A stretch of 64,000 nucleotides of DNA, taken from contig OX359282.1 in NCBI GenBank assembly GCA_947179155.2, positions 7,299,309 to 7,363,308 on the forward strand. Direction: 5' to 3'. Each line of letters opens with the position of its first letter. Position 1 is the first letter of the stretch. The translations under genes and the position numbers were made by a program. Positions 12,690 to 22,982 of the stretch are shown here, piece after piece. The notes beneath the pieces are model-generated. The model searched no databases. It saw only the letters and a list, made by a program, of their open reading frames with translations, and was not told where the DNA came from. This DNA is from Hedera helix (Eukaryota; Streptophyta; Magnoliopsida; Apiales; Araliaceae).

Positions 12690-12910
12690 CCAGCAGTTGG
12701 CACAGTGGTTCAAATGACGCACCGGGATGAGTCGTAGACCCGGACATCTTGGGATCGAATCCCACTTGCAAAAATTGTTATGACAGAAATGCTAATTGTT
12801 ATCATGTTGTAAAGTGTCTAGACATGGTGTGTGGCAAAATTTTAGCTCCACAATCTGACCCATTGATATGGTAACTTTACTGAGTGCCTCAAAGGAGGTA
12901 GGTAGGCACT
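12690..12910 (+). mobile_element. tRNA-derived SINE (candidate)
   Basis: A box TTGGCACAGTGG at about 12697 fits the RNA polymerase III consensus (TRGYNNAGYGG), and B box GGGATCGAATCC at about 12751 fits GGTTCGANTCC with one change. Their spacing of about 54 bp is right for a tRNA-derived head. A tRNA-unrelated body of about 150 bp follows. The 3' border and TSD are not clear, so the ends are approximate. Confidence 0.6.
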
Positions 12911-13392
12911 TGGTATTTTCTAGGTTTTACTTAGTTATGCGTGCTCGATGCCTGAGCTATTAGACACCCTGGCTCCATATCCTCTCGCTCTGCCTTCAGT
13001 CTTCTTGGTGATTTCCTATATATGTTTTTCATACATGCCTGAGCCATTAGTAAACTTCACTCCATACCCTCATGTGGAGTGTGTGACAAATGAATCCCTT
13101 CTTTCGGCTTTGTTTCATAATTTGAACAAGTTTGCATAGATAAGTTTGTGCGTGATACTGATCGTATTATCTTGTTTTATGTCTTGGCTCAGAGCTTCAG
13201 TTTCACTTTAGTTGAAACTCCAGTCTTGGAGTGTCCTTACTCTATTTCAAGCTGATGATGGCAAAAAGTAAAAACTTATTCTGAACTGTGTTTGCATCGT
13301 CTCTCAAGCTGAAGATTTTTGTAGAATCCTGATCATCATTATATGCATTTCATAGTTCTGCTACTCTTAATTACTTTGGTATATTTTCTTAG
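12911..13392. other. Region upstream of the V-ATPase H exon, no exon recognised
   Basis: I searched this stretch for the preceding exons of V-ATPase subunit H and saw none. The last bases before 13393 (TTTTCTTAG) form a good 3' splice acceptor, so this could be the 3' end of an intron retained from the parent gene. Confidence 0.4.
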
Positions 13393-16277
13393 GACCTGTT
13401 GGAGGCTCTGAATCAACTAGGACTGAAAGACAACATAAAGAAAATGAGTTCTTTTGAAAAATACAGGCAGGAAGTCCTTCTTGGTCATCTTGACTGGTCC
13501 CCCATGCACAAAGATCCTATATTCTGGCATGATAACATTACAAGATTTGAAGAGAATGATTTCCAGGTATTGCTTGTGCCCTTAATCATATGTTCTGCTA
13601 TCCATTGGTGTAGAGTAGAGACTACCAAAAACATGATCATTAATTGACTTTTCACAAGATAAAGAAGACTTGCAACAATATGCATGTGCTCTTGAAAAAT
13701 GAGTAGTGCATCCAGTCAGTTTGCAGTTGCTTTTCTTTCCTTTTTGCAAGTTTGTCTTAAAGAATTCTAATGATATTGGGGGATATTGAATCAAGTAATG
13801 CCAATACTTCTCTCAACTCGAAGCATATAGCACCACAGAAATGCTAATGGTGAAACCCGTGGTGATATGCTCAACTAGCTATGATAAAATCAAGAACTTA
13901 CGCTTGTTTAGGAAATGCTCGATAAGCTTATTAAAGAATTGTCATATCTTGCTAGTCTAGTCCTTGATTCATAGTGTCTTTGTTACGTTAGTATGTGCGG
14001 AAAGAGGGAAAATAAACCGTCGCCTTTTCTCCTTCTTCCAAACTTTAATTACTAACTTTATCCCTACTTCCTTCTGTTTTCTTTCTTTCCAATTCTACTT
14101 TATAATTTTAGTACACGTTGCTACCTTTCTTCTGTTCTTTTAATGTGTCAAAACTCTTTAACAGCAAGAAAGTAACTTTCTCTTCTCTCTGAAACTCCCA
14201 AGCTCAGTGGAGTGAAAAACACTCTCTTTTTACATTTAAATAATATGATTCTCTGCTTCTATCTCTTGTCTGGTCTAATATATCTTTAGGAAGGAATGAT
14301 TTGCAAAGTTAAAATACTTTGTTTCTTAATGGACTGGAAGATATCCTGAAATGCTTCTTCAAGAATCTCTCCTAGTTAATATGACATTCCCCGTTAGTTT
14401 GGGTCAAAAGTTACAACGCTCACTTATAGTTTTCTGATAACACATAATTATCACATCATCTCTACAAAGAAACTTTGGAGATGGATATTGCAGTAAGACT
14501 GGTGGTTGTGAGGGTTATATGCTCAAATGAAAATTAATCACGCATATGCCTTCATAAGCTCAAGCTTAAATGGATTGAATATCTTGATAAAGTTCACATA
14601 CATTAATTTTTTAAAGTCCTTTCATATCATTGAGTTGGAACACAGGAAACAGATGTAGGATGAATCATATGAAAAGATTGCAATACTGATATGTTAAATA
14701 TCAAGTGGCAAGCAAAAGAAAACTTCTTTGACATATTAAAATTTATTTATTTCATTGTTCTCTATGGAAGGAGGCAGATCCTCTCTATATATGCTTTATT
14801 GGTTTTTTCAACTCTCAAGGATTCAGTAGTAGTTGAAAGAAGGTATTGATTAGGCAAATATATGGATGTATGTGCGAAGAACTTAAAGCCTATGCCAAAA
14901 TTATATCAGTAATTTATTTATTATGAAAGATTACCCTGGGCATGAATCGACATCAAGCCAAAAACTTTGTCAAAAAAGTATTATTGTGCTTCATAATGGG
15001 CATGACAATGCCTCAAAAACCATTAGTATGTTTCCTTCTCCATAAACACGATTCGAACACAAGGGGTGTAACTACATGCCTACTCATCAGTCAGTAAAGC
15101 TTGAACAAGTTCGGCATCAACCCCAGAGTTTCTCCTTAGCAACTCCAAAATATAACAGAAGGTACTTCAAACTCTTCCTTCCTTTTACCCAAAACATAAG
15201 CTTTATTGGCAGGTTTTTGATGAGTGGATTCATTCTTTGGGTTTCCAGAATTATAAGTAAGCAAACTTGGCAGTTGTCACTGTAGGTTACTTTATAGCTT
15301 TTGTGACATGGACAACTCATTACCTCAAGAGGAAGCTTCAACTCAAATCAACTTCATTCAACCAAGACTTCTCCTATTGAAGTTGGTGTTGGCTATTTAG
15401 TCCTATTTCACCATCTGGCTTTATATAAGTTTACATATTTCACTAAACCTTGAAGACTTAATGACTAGAAAACCCATTTAACTCTTTTCAAGCTATCAAA
15501 AAAACATATAAACTATTTTTGTTGCACCAAAGACCATTGAACTTTCATAAAATATTAATAATGACCAAATTTGACCTTATGAACTGGCGTGTGCATATGA
15601 TCTGGTCAAAATATGGTCATTTTTGACATTTTTTGAAAGTTCATTGATTTTTAGTGCAACAAAAATATTTTGCATGTTTTCTTGATAGATTGACAAGAGT
15701 TCAATGGTTTTTTCGTCATTAAGTCAACCTTGAATGAACTATAAGGTTTGCTCAGGCTATCTTATTGTTGGTGAGAAGAATTTACTCGGGTATCCTTTAG
15801 AGGGAAATAGAGAGTAATTCTTGAAGTACATACATATCTCTAAATCTCTTCAGATTTTAAGTGTTAATATTCTTGTACTCTTTAGAGGGAAATAGTCTTC
15901 TATTTCCAATTGATACTTCATGCTTCATCCTCCTTGCATGCTTGCTTAATGTTTTCTCCCTTGAAAAGACAAGTGTTGGTCCTGCAGATACTTGTATTGC
16001 AAAACTAATGTTTGATGTGCTTCAACAGATATTAAGAGTCCTGATTACAATTTTGGACACATCCAGTGATCCATGGTCGTTCGCTTTTGCTTGCTTTTAT
16101 CTCTCGCAGTTCATTCAATACCATCCTGCTGGTTGGATTTTATTAACTGACTTGAAAGCAAAGGAGCGGGTGATGAAATTGATGAACCATGAGAATGCAG
16201 AGGTTACCAAGAATGCCTTGCTCTGCATACGAAGGCTTTTCCTTGGTGCCAAGTACGCAAGCCTTTTGCAGGTTTAA
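13393..16277 (+). pseudogene. VHA-H: V-type proton ATPase subunit H, C-terminal two-exon fragment
   Basis: Exon 1 (13393-13566, 58 codons) begins after a TTTTCTTAG acceptor and reads [10 protein letters not shown], then [14 protein letters not shown] and ends FEENDFQ before GTATTG. Exon 2 (16029-16277, 82 codons plus TAA) begins [15 protein letters not shown] and ends with [13 protein letters not shown] and a stop at the family's natural C-terminus. The 2.46-kb intron has GT...AG ends. Subunit H is the regulatory V1 subunit that couples V1 to Vo on the tonoplast/TGN proton pump; the plant protein is about 450 residues, so about 310 N-terminal residues are absent. Further oddities are a two-residue deletion after NQL and Trp substitutions in otherwise conserved positions (e.g. 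HPAGW for HPAGR). Most likely a duplicated gene fragment; upstream exons may instead have been lost by rearrangement. Confidence 0.85.
15455..15725. mobile_element. Mutator-like foldback MITE in the VHA-H intron, 271 bp
   Basis: The element starts GACTTAATGAC and ends GTCATTAAGTC, with about 90-bp arms that pair with each other at high identity (15455-15545 against 15635-15725). The 9-bp TSD AACCTTGAA is perfect (15446-15454, 15726-15734). A 9-bp TSD with long inverted arms and no coding capacity indicates a Mutator-type MITE. Transcription through the intron would give an RNA hairpin of about 90 bp. Confidence 0.88.
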
Positions 16278-16842
16278 GCTTATTTTCTTAAACTCGCTGC
16301 TCTCCCAAATTAAATTTATTATGTTTTTCTTATAAATTAAATATCGTGAGAGTTGGTTGTGCCATAGATATGTGATTCTAATTATCATAATGCGAGTAAT
16401 GTACCATCTAGGGCCTTTATTTCAACGGCTACCTGTTCAAATGCTATTATGAAGAGTTATTTGTTTTGCAAATATCATACAACAAAACAAACATTTGTAT
16501 CTATATTTTTTCTAACTAGCCTGGAGATTTTCCTCGGGATAGTTGCGACTTCCATATATTTCAAATTTATTTCAATTAAATAATGATGCTTTGGGCAGCT
16601 TTGCAGATTGCAGCTGAGATTTCAAACTCAGGCTTGAGATTAATCTTCTTCATTTTTTAGTCAAAGTGCTTTTGTTGGAATAACTGCTGCCTACTGTATA
16701 CATTATTCTTTAGTACATTTGTACTTGAATTTGATCGCTCTCCACCAGGGCAATAGAGTGGCTCATGGCCTTGTTGAGCTTCCCCACGTTTTTAATTTTC
16801 ATGTTCTTATGTTTTGATTGCATGTCCGTTCATGTTAGAATC
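16278..16842. other. Downstream flank of the VHA-H fragment
   Basis: Probably former 3' UTR and flank of the V-ATPase H gene. No gene or terminal repeats recognised. Confidence 0.4.
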
Positions 16843-18005
16843 TTTTTGTTGTTGTTAATTTGAATAATTAAAAACACAAAAAGATTATACAAAATCTAGG
16901 GGCATACCCCGAGTAAAAGCTATAGCAGCCACAACAAAAGGTAGAACTAATGATGCCATTGCTATTGGAACACAAACAGACACTAAATTTGCCACACCGA
17001 GAGGTGAGGATATTTATCTATACATTTTCTAAATTTCATAATAGTGGACAGTTTACATTTAACAGTTTTAATACAGTCCTTGGCTTGAATAACCGCTGCT
17101 GTTGGATTTTCACCGTGAGATCTTCTGATTCTTTTGTTCCATAATCTGTATACCACTGTAGCTAAACACAATTTTGTAATCTTGGAGGCCATTTGGTCCA
17201 TTCGGGTGAACTGCAGAAGACTAATGAGCTGATCCCAGTCATGTGGGATGCCAAACCAGCCCAGATATTCAAAAGCAGAATGGAGCAGCTGCCTGGAATA
17301 ATTGTAGTCGAAGAACAGGTGGTTAAATGACTCAGATGACTGATCACATAAGTAGCATATGGTTCTGGTGCCAAGATATTAACCTTTTGAGCATAGCCAA
17401 CCAAAGGAAGAATGAATATCTAGGGATATGGAATTTGTGCCAAACCAACTTATACCAGCTAACAGAAGGTTTAGATTGTCTGATGGAGCTCCAGATGTGT
17501 GATGCTTTGATCTGCTTGTGTCCATACCAGAGAATCACATCAGCAGAGCCTGTAGGAGGTGGGGGGCAGCAAGCAGCTTTAGCTTTGAGGTTCAGCATAC
17601 TGGTATGGCTGGATAAGAATGATGGGCACCAATTACTGTTAAGAATTATGTCATTGACCTTAGCAGAAAAAGGCAAACCAGAATGCGCCACGATTGGATC
17701 AGAAGGATGGTTTGCAAGAGGCTGTTTATCAAGCCAAGGGTCCTGCCATAAATTGAAAAGGAAGCCATTACCTACTTAATTTATAGGTTATAAATCTAGC
17801 AGCAAGACTCCTCAGCTTAAGAATTTTCCTCCAAATCCATGAGGCATCAGATGGCACAGGAGTAGTCCAGAAGTTATGCTTGAGAAGAATTGTTTTTCTA
17901 ATCCATTCTGCCCAATAGGGAAGAGGAGTTAAAGCTAACTATCTGCCAGAGGTGGTTGGACTGTTTCAAGAAAAAAGGAGATCGCTCTCAACCTGAAAAG
18001 GAGTT
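16843..18005 (-). mobile_element. 5'-truncated LINE, RT C-terminal zinc-binding (zf-RVT) region
   Basis: The minus strand from about 17960 reads a stretch with WAEWIRKTILLKHNFW and WIWRKILKLRSLA, then, after stops, the zf-RVT block of plant L1-type LINEs: SHIWSSIRQSKPSVSWYKLVWHKFHIPRYSFFLW at 17550-17390, followed by a Cys/His segment in a shifted frame, then the C-terminal tail ending near 16983. The 3' end is near 16843, where the minus strand shows an (AAC)n/A-rich tail. At least two stops and one frameshift. The RT catalytic core is missing (5' truncation, usual for LINEs). Confidence 0.75.
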
Positions 18006-18388
18006 GTTTGTGCGGATACATCATTGGTTTTATAAGTTAATGAATTATATTTTAAATTTAAAAATATCATAAATATACTTTGATAAATCATATTTGATAT
18101 TTTATTGAAATTTCATCATTAATATCACATCTCAAATATTAAGGGTCTTAATTTTCAAATATTGTTTCAAATGATGTTTGATTTTAAAAGTTAAATGAAT
18201 CACATCAGTTTTAATTTAAAAATATATTAAATTGACTTCAAAAAAATAATTTAGATTTGATGTTATATTAAGAAATTAAAGTAGTACATTTCATTACATT
18301 GATTTCACATTTCATTCATTTTTAAGTTATTATGGATTTCTGCAGTATATTTAGACAGAAAAAATAATTTAATTTTTTGTTCATTCCG

Positions 18389-18424
<36 letters not shown>

Positions 18425-18540
18425 AATCCATTTTCAAACTCAGTAATAGCGTAATTGTTAAATTTCTTTCACCACTAACAATCATTACAATTGCAACAAG
18501 TAATTAAAAAATATTTTCTCATGAAGGGTCATAATAGAAT
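18006..18540. other. AT-rich spacer with a 34-bp poly-C run
   Basis: Degenerate AT-rich DNA, then an uninterrupted 34-C homopolymer at 18389-18422, about 320 bp upstream of the next gene's start codon. No coding signal. Confidence 0.7.
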
Positions 18541-18560
18541 TCTTTTGTCCACAAAACTAG

Positions 18561-18649
18561 CCGTTACATCCACTTTCCAGCTCCTGCAACGGTCATATTT
18601 CCACCAAATTCAAATATGACCGTTACCCCTCATCTCTCCACATATTTAA
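18561..18649 (+). promoter_or_regulatory. Promoter with three MSA-like (AACGG) motifs and TATA box
   Basis: CCGTT at 18561-18565, AACGG at 18588-18592 and CCGTT at 18620-18624 are each 9-10 of 11 matches to the mitosis-specific activator consensus (YCYAACGGYYA) bound by three-repeat MYB factors. The last two sit in a perfect 13-bp inverted repeat, AACGGTCATATTT (18588-18600) and AAATATGACCGTT (18612-18624), with an 11-bp loop. A TATA-like ATATTTAA follows at 18642-18649, 91 bp before the start codon at 18740. The G2/M role is inference from the motif. Confidence 0.55.
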
Positions 18650-18739
18650 CCATTTCCCTTCTCCCAAATCTTAAACACCCAATTGTTAGAATTTAAAGCC
18701 CCCCTCCAATTCCAACAAATTATAATTTGCTCCCTAAAA

Positions 18740-19291
18740 ATGGGTTTTTCAATCACCAATTCATCCACTCAATCCCACCCCCGCACTCACAAACTCTTCC
18801 TCTTCACCAATTACTTCCTCTTAGGTGCAGCTTCCAGCTGCATCTTCCTAACTCTCTCTCTCCGCCTCATCCCATCTCTCACCGGATTCTTCCTAATCCT
18901 CCTCCACATCCTCACTATCGCTGCTGCCATTGCCGGCTGCGCCGCCGCCTCCTCCGGCGCTGGAAAATGGTATGCAGCTCACATGGTGGCTACCGTCCTC
19001 ACCGCGATATTTCAAGGCTCTGTTTCCGTGCTGATTTTCACAAGAACCGGAGATTTTCTTGGGAATCTCAATTCTTATGTTAGGGAAGAAGATGGGAAGA
19101 CGATCTTGAAATTGGCTGGTGGGTTATGTGTGGTGATTTTCTGCTTGGAATGGGTTGTGCTTATACTTGCATTTTTCTTGAAGTATTATGCTTATTTGGA
19201 TGATGGCAGTAATATTGGGACGAAGAGGAGTGTCAAGGTTAATCAAGGCGAGGAGGAGTTGAGCTATTTGCCTTACCATGTTCAAGTATAA
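18740..19291 (+). CDS. Four-helix plant membrane protein of unknown function
   Basis: Single-exon frame of 183 residues. I take ATG 18740 (context AAAAATGGG) rather than an in-frame ATG 57 bp upstream, because the extra 19 residues are not membrane-protein-like and the start at MGFSITN gives a short cytosolic N-terminus. Four hydrophobic segments are visible at about residues 19-43, 45-69, 79-100 and 124-149. Between helices 3 and 4 lies a conserved-looking loop (FTRTGDFLGNLNSYVREEDG), and the C-terminal 33 residues are polar. I recognise it as a conserved land-plant family of small tetraspan-like proteins lacking a characterised activity; I cannot name a function. No signal peptide. The promoter has MSA-like sites (previous entry). 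Intact, with no stops; a partial duplicate of its 3' end lies at 19500-19788. Confidence 0.85.
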   Translation: MGFSITNSSTQSHPRTHKLFLFTNYFLLGAASSCIFLTLSLRLIPSLTGFFLILLHILTIAAAIAGCAAASSGAGKWYAAHMVATVLTAIFQGSVSVLIFTRTGDFLGNLNSYVREEDGKTILKLAGGLCVVIFCLEWVVLILAFFLKYYAYLDDGSNIGTKRSVKVNQGEEELSYLPYHVQV

Positions 19292-19499
19292 TTTAAAATT
19301 TTATTCATTTTTGTCGTGGGTATTTTGGGAAAAGAATATATAGTAAATTCATTTATTGATTTATTGGGGATGTGAAATTTGGTTGGGATTATTGCGGGAT
19401 TTAGCTATTCAGATTGAATGGTTCCCCTATGAATTTTTATATTAGTTGAAGACGCTATTCTTTCTTTATAATTGTTTGATTTGAAGTGGATGATGCTCA

Positions 19500-19788
19500 A
19501 CTGCTTATACTTCCATTTGCTTGANNNNNNNNNNNNNNNNNNNNNNNNNNNNNNNNNNNNNNNNNNNNNNNNNNNNNNNNNNNNNNNNNNNNNNNNNNNN
19601 NNNNNNNNNNNNNNNNNNNNNNNNNNNNNNNNNNNNNNNNNNNNNNNNNNNNNNNNNNNNNNNNNNNNNNNNNNNNNNNNNNNNNNNNNNNNNNNNNNNN
19701 NNNNNNNNNNNNNNNNNNNNNNNNCCATTTGCTTGATGACACAGTAGGTAGTACTGGGACAAAGAGGAGTGCTAAGGTTCAAGTATAA
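19500..19788 (+). pseudogene. Partial duplicate of the tetraspan gene's 3' end, split by a gap
   Basis: Left of the gap, 19500-19524 resembles 19157-19183 of the upstream gene (CTTATACTT.CATTT..CTTGA). Right of the gap, 19726-19788 encodes LLDDTVGSTGTKRSAKVQV and a stop, matching the parent C-terminus (LDDGSNIGTKRSVKV...VQV) with the intervening acidic stretch deleted. The following 130 bp repeat the parent's 3' UTR. The helices are absent, so this is a tail-only duplicate unless sequence is hidden in the gap. Confidence 0.7.
19525..19724. other. Assembly gap, exactly 200 N
   Basis: A round-number run of N. The 12 bases CCATTTGCTTGA occur immediately on both sides (19513-19524 and 19725-19736). 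Confidence 0.99.
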
Positions 19789-21276
19789 TTTAAAAAGTTG
19801 GTTGATTTTTGTTGTGGGTATTTTGGGAACAGAGAATAAATAGTGAAATTCATTTATTAATTTGTCAAGGATGTGAAATTTGGTTGCAAATTATTGGGCG
19901 ATTCTAATTCTTTCATTCAAATTATTTACAAAAATTAAAAGAAAAAATTGAATTTTAGAGAAATACACCATAATCCATCATTGATCATAAACATCTTAGA
20001 GAAATACATTAATTAAATTTAAATATCAAATTAACATCTTAGAGAAAGTATCAAATTAACTGCATTTTCAATGAACATTTATCATTTACTATATAATTTC
20101 TTCGTTAAATGATACATTTTAGATATTTTACCAATTACAATATAGGAAAAATACATTAATATTTTTAAGTGAATTTATTTCAGTTTTTAGTATTATATTT
20201 AAAAGTGTTATTTTCTATTTTCTAAACATGAAATGACATATTTTAAAATTATTATATATGTAAGGAAGGTTATTTGAAAAAATTATGTTTACCTCTAATA
20301 TATGAATGATTGATAAAAAAAATTAACTAACGTTAAGCTATTACTAAAATTTAGATTTGTTATTAATACAATTAATTATGTGATTTGGTAAAATTATATG
20401 TTATATAATAAATTTAATTTATTTAGAATATTAATTTAATAATAAAATTCACAACTAATACTAACATAATCAAATAACATAATTTATTTAGAGATTTTTC
20501 AATATCTTAATAAAATTTTAATAATAAAATTATCGTACATAAAATTTATTAAAATATGTTATCTTATATAAAATTGTGATAGAAAAAGCTTATAATAAAA
20601 TTGGTAGATATAACCCCAATAGTTGGGGCAATGATTCAAATAAAAATTATTTTAAAAGATCATTTTTTTATTAGAGATATAAAAATAAAAGACATTTTCC
20701 TTTTCCTCACAGTTTATGATTTTTTTGTTTGTTTGAATTCTTTATAAATTTGGAAAGTATTTAATTGTTTCAAATTTAGATAATGCTTATACTAAATTAA
20801 ATAGGAAAGAGAAAGCTAAACAAAAAAATTTTGAAACTAAGTTTATACTTTTAATTATATAAACTCATTAACGTGTGAAGCACGAACAATATAGATAATG
20901 GTTTATCGTATTATTACATAGATTAATACTAATTACGATTTTGAGAAGATAATTGTAGTTGTTATATTATTAAATATATATTTAAATAATTAATCTTGAA
21001 TTATATATTATAGGTTATGCAATAAATTATTAAACTAAATATATGTATGGAGTGTATATTTATTTAGTTATAATTATTTTAATTTTATTTAAGTTTGTAA
21101 CGAGATTATATATAAGTGTTTATATCGGCAAAATTTACTTGAAATTCCAATTTGAATAAAATTGTGAAATTCAAGCTCTAATAAATTTTAGTTTAGTCAT
21201 GACAATTAGTTGGTAATGAAGTCACTATAAATTTTTAACTAATTTTACAGTTATTTTGATTTTAAAAAAAATTACA
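19789..21276. other. AT-rich region holding one copy of a dispersed repeat
   Basis: About 19925-20330 is one copy of a roughly 400-bp AT-rich repeat whose second copy is at about 57330-57830; shared words include CATTGATCATAAACATC, AGAGAAAGTATCAAATTAAC and CGTTAAATGATA, in the same order. No terminal repeats or coding sequence. The rest (20331-21276) is degenerate; a GTTTATACTTTTAATTATAT-type motif recurs here and near 23400. Confidence 0.6.
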
Positions 21277-21278
21277 TA

Positions 21279-22980
21279 CTCCTTCTATTCTAAATTATTT
21301 GATCATTATTAACTTTTGAAAGTCAATTTAAAATATTTTCAAACTTAAAATTAAGATGACTCATTAAAAATTATGAAACAATAAAGGTTACTGTTGTTTT
21401 CTAAAGGCAGTAGAGATCTAGAAAGGGGGGGGGGGGGTTTAAAACTTTTGGTTTTAAGGAAGTATTACCAAATTATAATTTAATCAAGTTAATTTGATTA
21501 AGCATTGAAAAACCCCTTCAAAGTTTTAAAGAAATTCTCAATTTTGAATTTAGTTAACTTGTGGAGTTAAGTCACAAACAGATATAAAAAGTAATGCAAA
21601 AATGTAAGTGCTGAAAGTAAAGAGACACAAAAATTTTAAGTAGTTCGGAGCACAAAGATCTCCTAGTCTACTATTCTACTCTTCGAGTAAAGAATCCACT
21701 AAGGATGAATATGATCACTTAGATCAGTTCACAAAGAACTATTTCAATCAACGAATCACTAAGATTCTTTCAAGTTACAAAGACTCGATATATGTCACTT
21801 CAAGACACTTAGACTTGGTTACAAGAAGGTCACCATGACCATAGAATCACAAGGAGTAAGTGATTTTGGTTGCTGCTAAGTTGTTTTAAGTCCAATAAAG
21901 AATAACTTAGCCACAGAGCAAGTCGTTCTATTTCTTAGAATAGTGTTCTTGAAAATTGAGCAGCATTTCAACTTATAATTCATGACTTGTATATGTTAGA
22001 TTAAATCTTCGAGTCCTTTTATAGAAAACATTGAGATCCTCCCGTTGAAAAGTCGTCATTACTTATTTAATGCCCCAATTCTAGAAGATCTGTGATAGCG
22101 ACTTTTAGGATGTGTCAGCTTATTTTTTGCTCTGATATGTCACATCAGACAGTTTGTAGAGTCAACCACGTGGGTGATGTCACATTGCCAAACTAGTTGT
22201 TAGCCACACCTCGATTTGATCTTCATTTTAAACCTTGAATGTTCAGCAACTATCTTGGGATCTTCACTCAGTAAGTCTTCTCATGATAGATCCATTGTCA
22301 GACCTGACATACACTATGATTTTCCTAATCGTGGAGTTTCATGGCGATCGTAGAGTTTATGGCATAACTGACTTTATGATTTACGAGCTCTATGATCTGC
22401 TCTACAATCTGCAGGCTTTACGATCCATACGCTCTACGATGTTCACCTTGCCTTACGATCTTTGAGCAGACTCTACGATTTTGAGCAAACTCTGTGATCT
22501 TCATTCTGCCTTACGAACTCAGAGTAGACTCTATGATTTTTATGCCGCCTTACGAACTCAAATTAGACTCTATAAACATTACTTGTCTTACGATTTTGGA
22601 ACATCTTTAAGATCGCTTACATAACTTCTTGAATGATTAACGTCATATCGTTTATATATTCAATTCATCCAATAGATCAACCTAACAGATTGATCTTCTA
22701 CTCTAAGTCCTTTTACATCAATTACACATTTAAGGACTTCACAAAAGCTACTAATTACAAATATACATTATCTCTTCATCAAATCATTAAATATGCAAAT
22801 CATCAAATCAAATATGTCATTGTACTAACAATTACAATGAGTAATATTTTTTAGATAGTTTATAATATTCATTATTGTATTGATTAAAATTAAAAGAATC
22901 TATATCAGTTTTGAGTTTAAAAATCTTTTAAGTTGACTTTTAAAAGTCAACAATGATCAAATAATATGGAACAGATGGAG
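21279..22980. mobile_element. Stowaway-type (Tc1/mariner) MITE, split by a later insertion
   Basis: The left arm starts CTCCTTCTATTCTAAATTAT at 21279 after TA; the right arm, reverse-complemented from 22980, reads CTCCATCTGTTCCATATTAT before TA at 22981-22982. The arms remain alignable for about 70 bp (both include TTTGATCATT and an AAAGTCAA block), matching the CTCCCTCCGTTCC-type Stowaway terminus with TA target duplication. Removing the inner 21392-22830 segment leaves a normal MITE of about 260 bp. Confidence 0.75.
21392..22830. mobile_element. Putative solo LTR (1,439 bp) nested in the Stowaway MITE
   Basis: Begins TGTTGTTTTC and ends TTGTACTAACA, i.e. TGTT...AACA termini. The flanking pentamers GTTAC and ATTAC match at 4 of 5 positions, consistent with an aged TSD. 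Internal features: a 13-G run (21425-21437), a segment near 21640 (AAGTAGTTCGGAGCACAAAG) of the kind seen in plant LTR-type repeats, and a degenerate field of TACGATC/TACGAACTC words at 22330-22610. No coding sequence. The identity as an LTR is inferred from the termini and the clean excision from the MITE. Confidence 0.5.
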
Positions 22981-22982
22981 TA

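Noticed and set aside
16950..17779. Plus-strand frames (e.g. 17327-17779) as host genes
   Set aside because: They are shadows of the minus-strand LINE zf-RVT sequence.
19405..19782. Several long frames across the gap
   Set aside because: They consist of untranslatable N positions.
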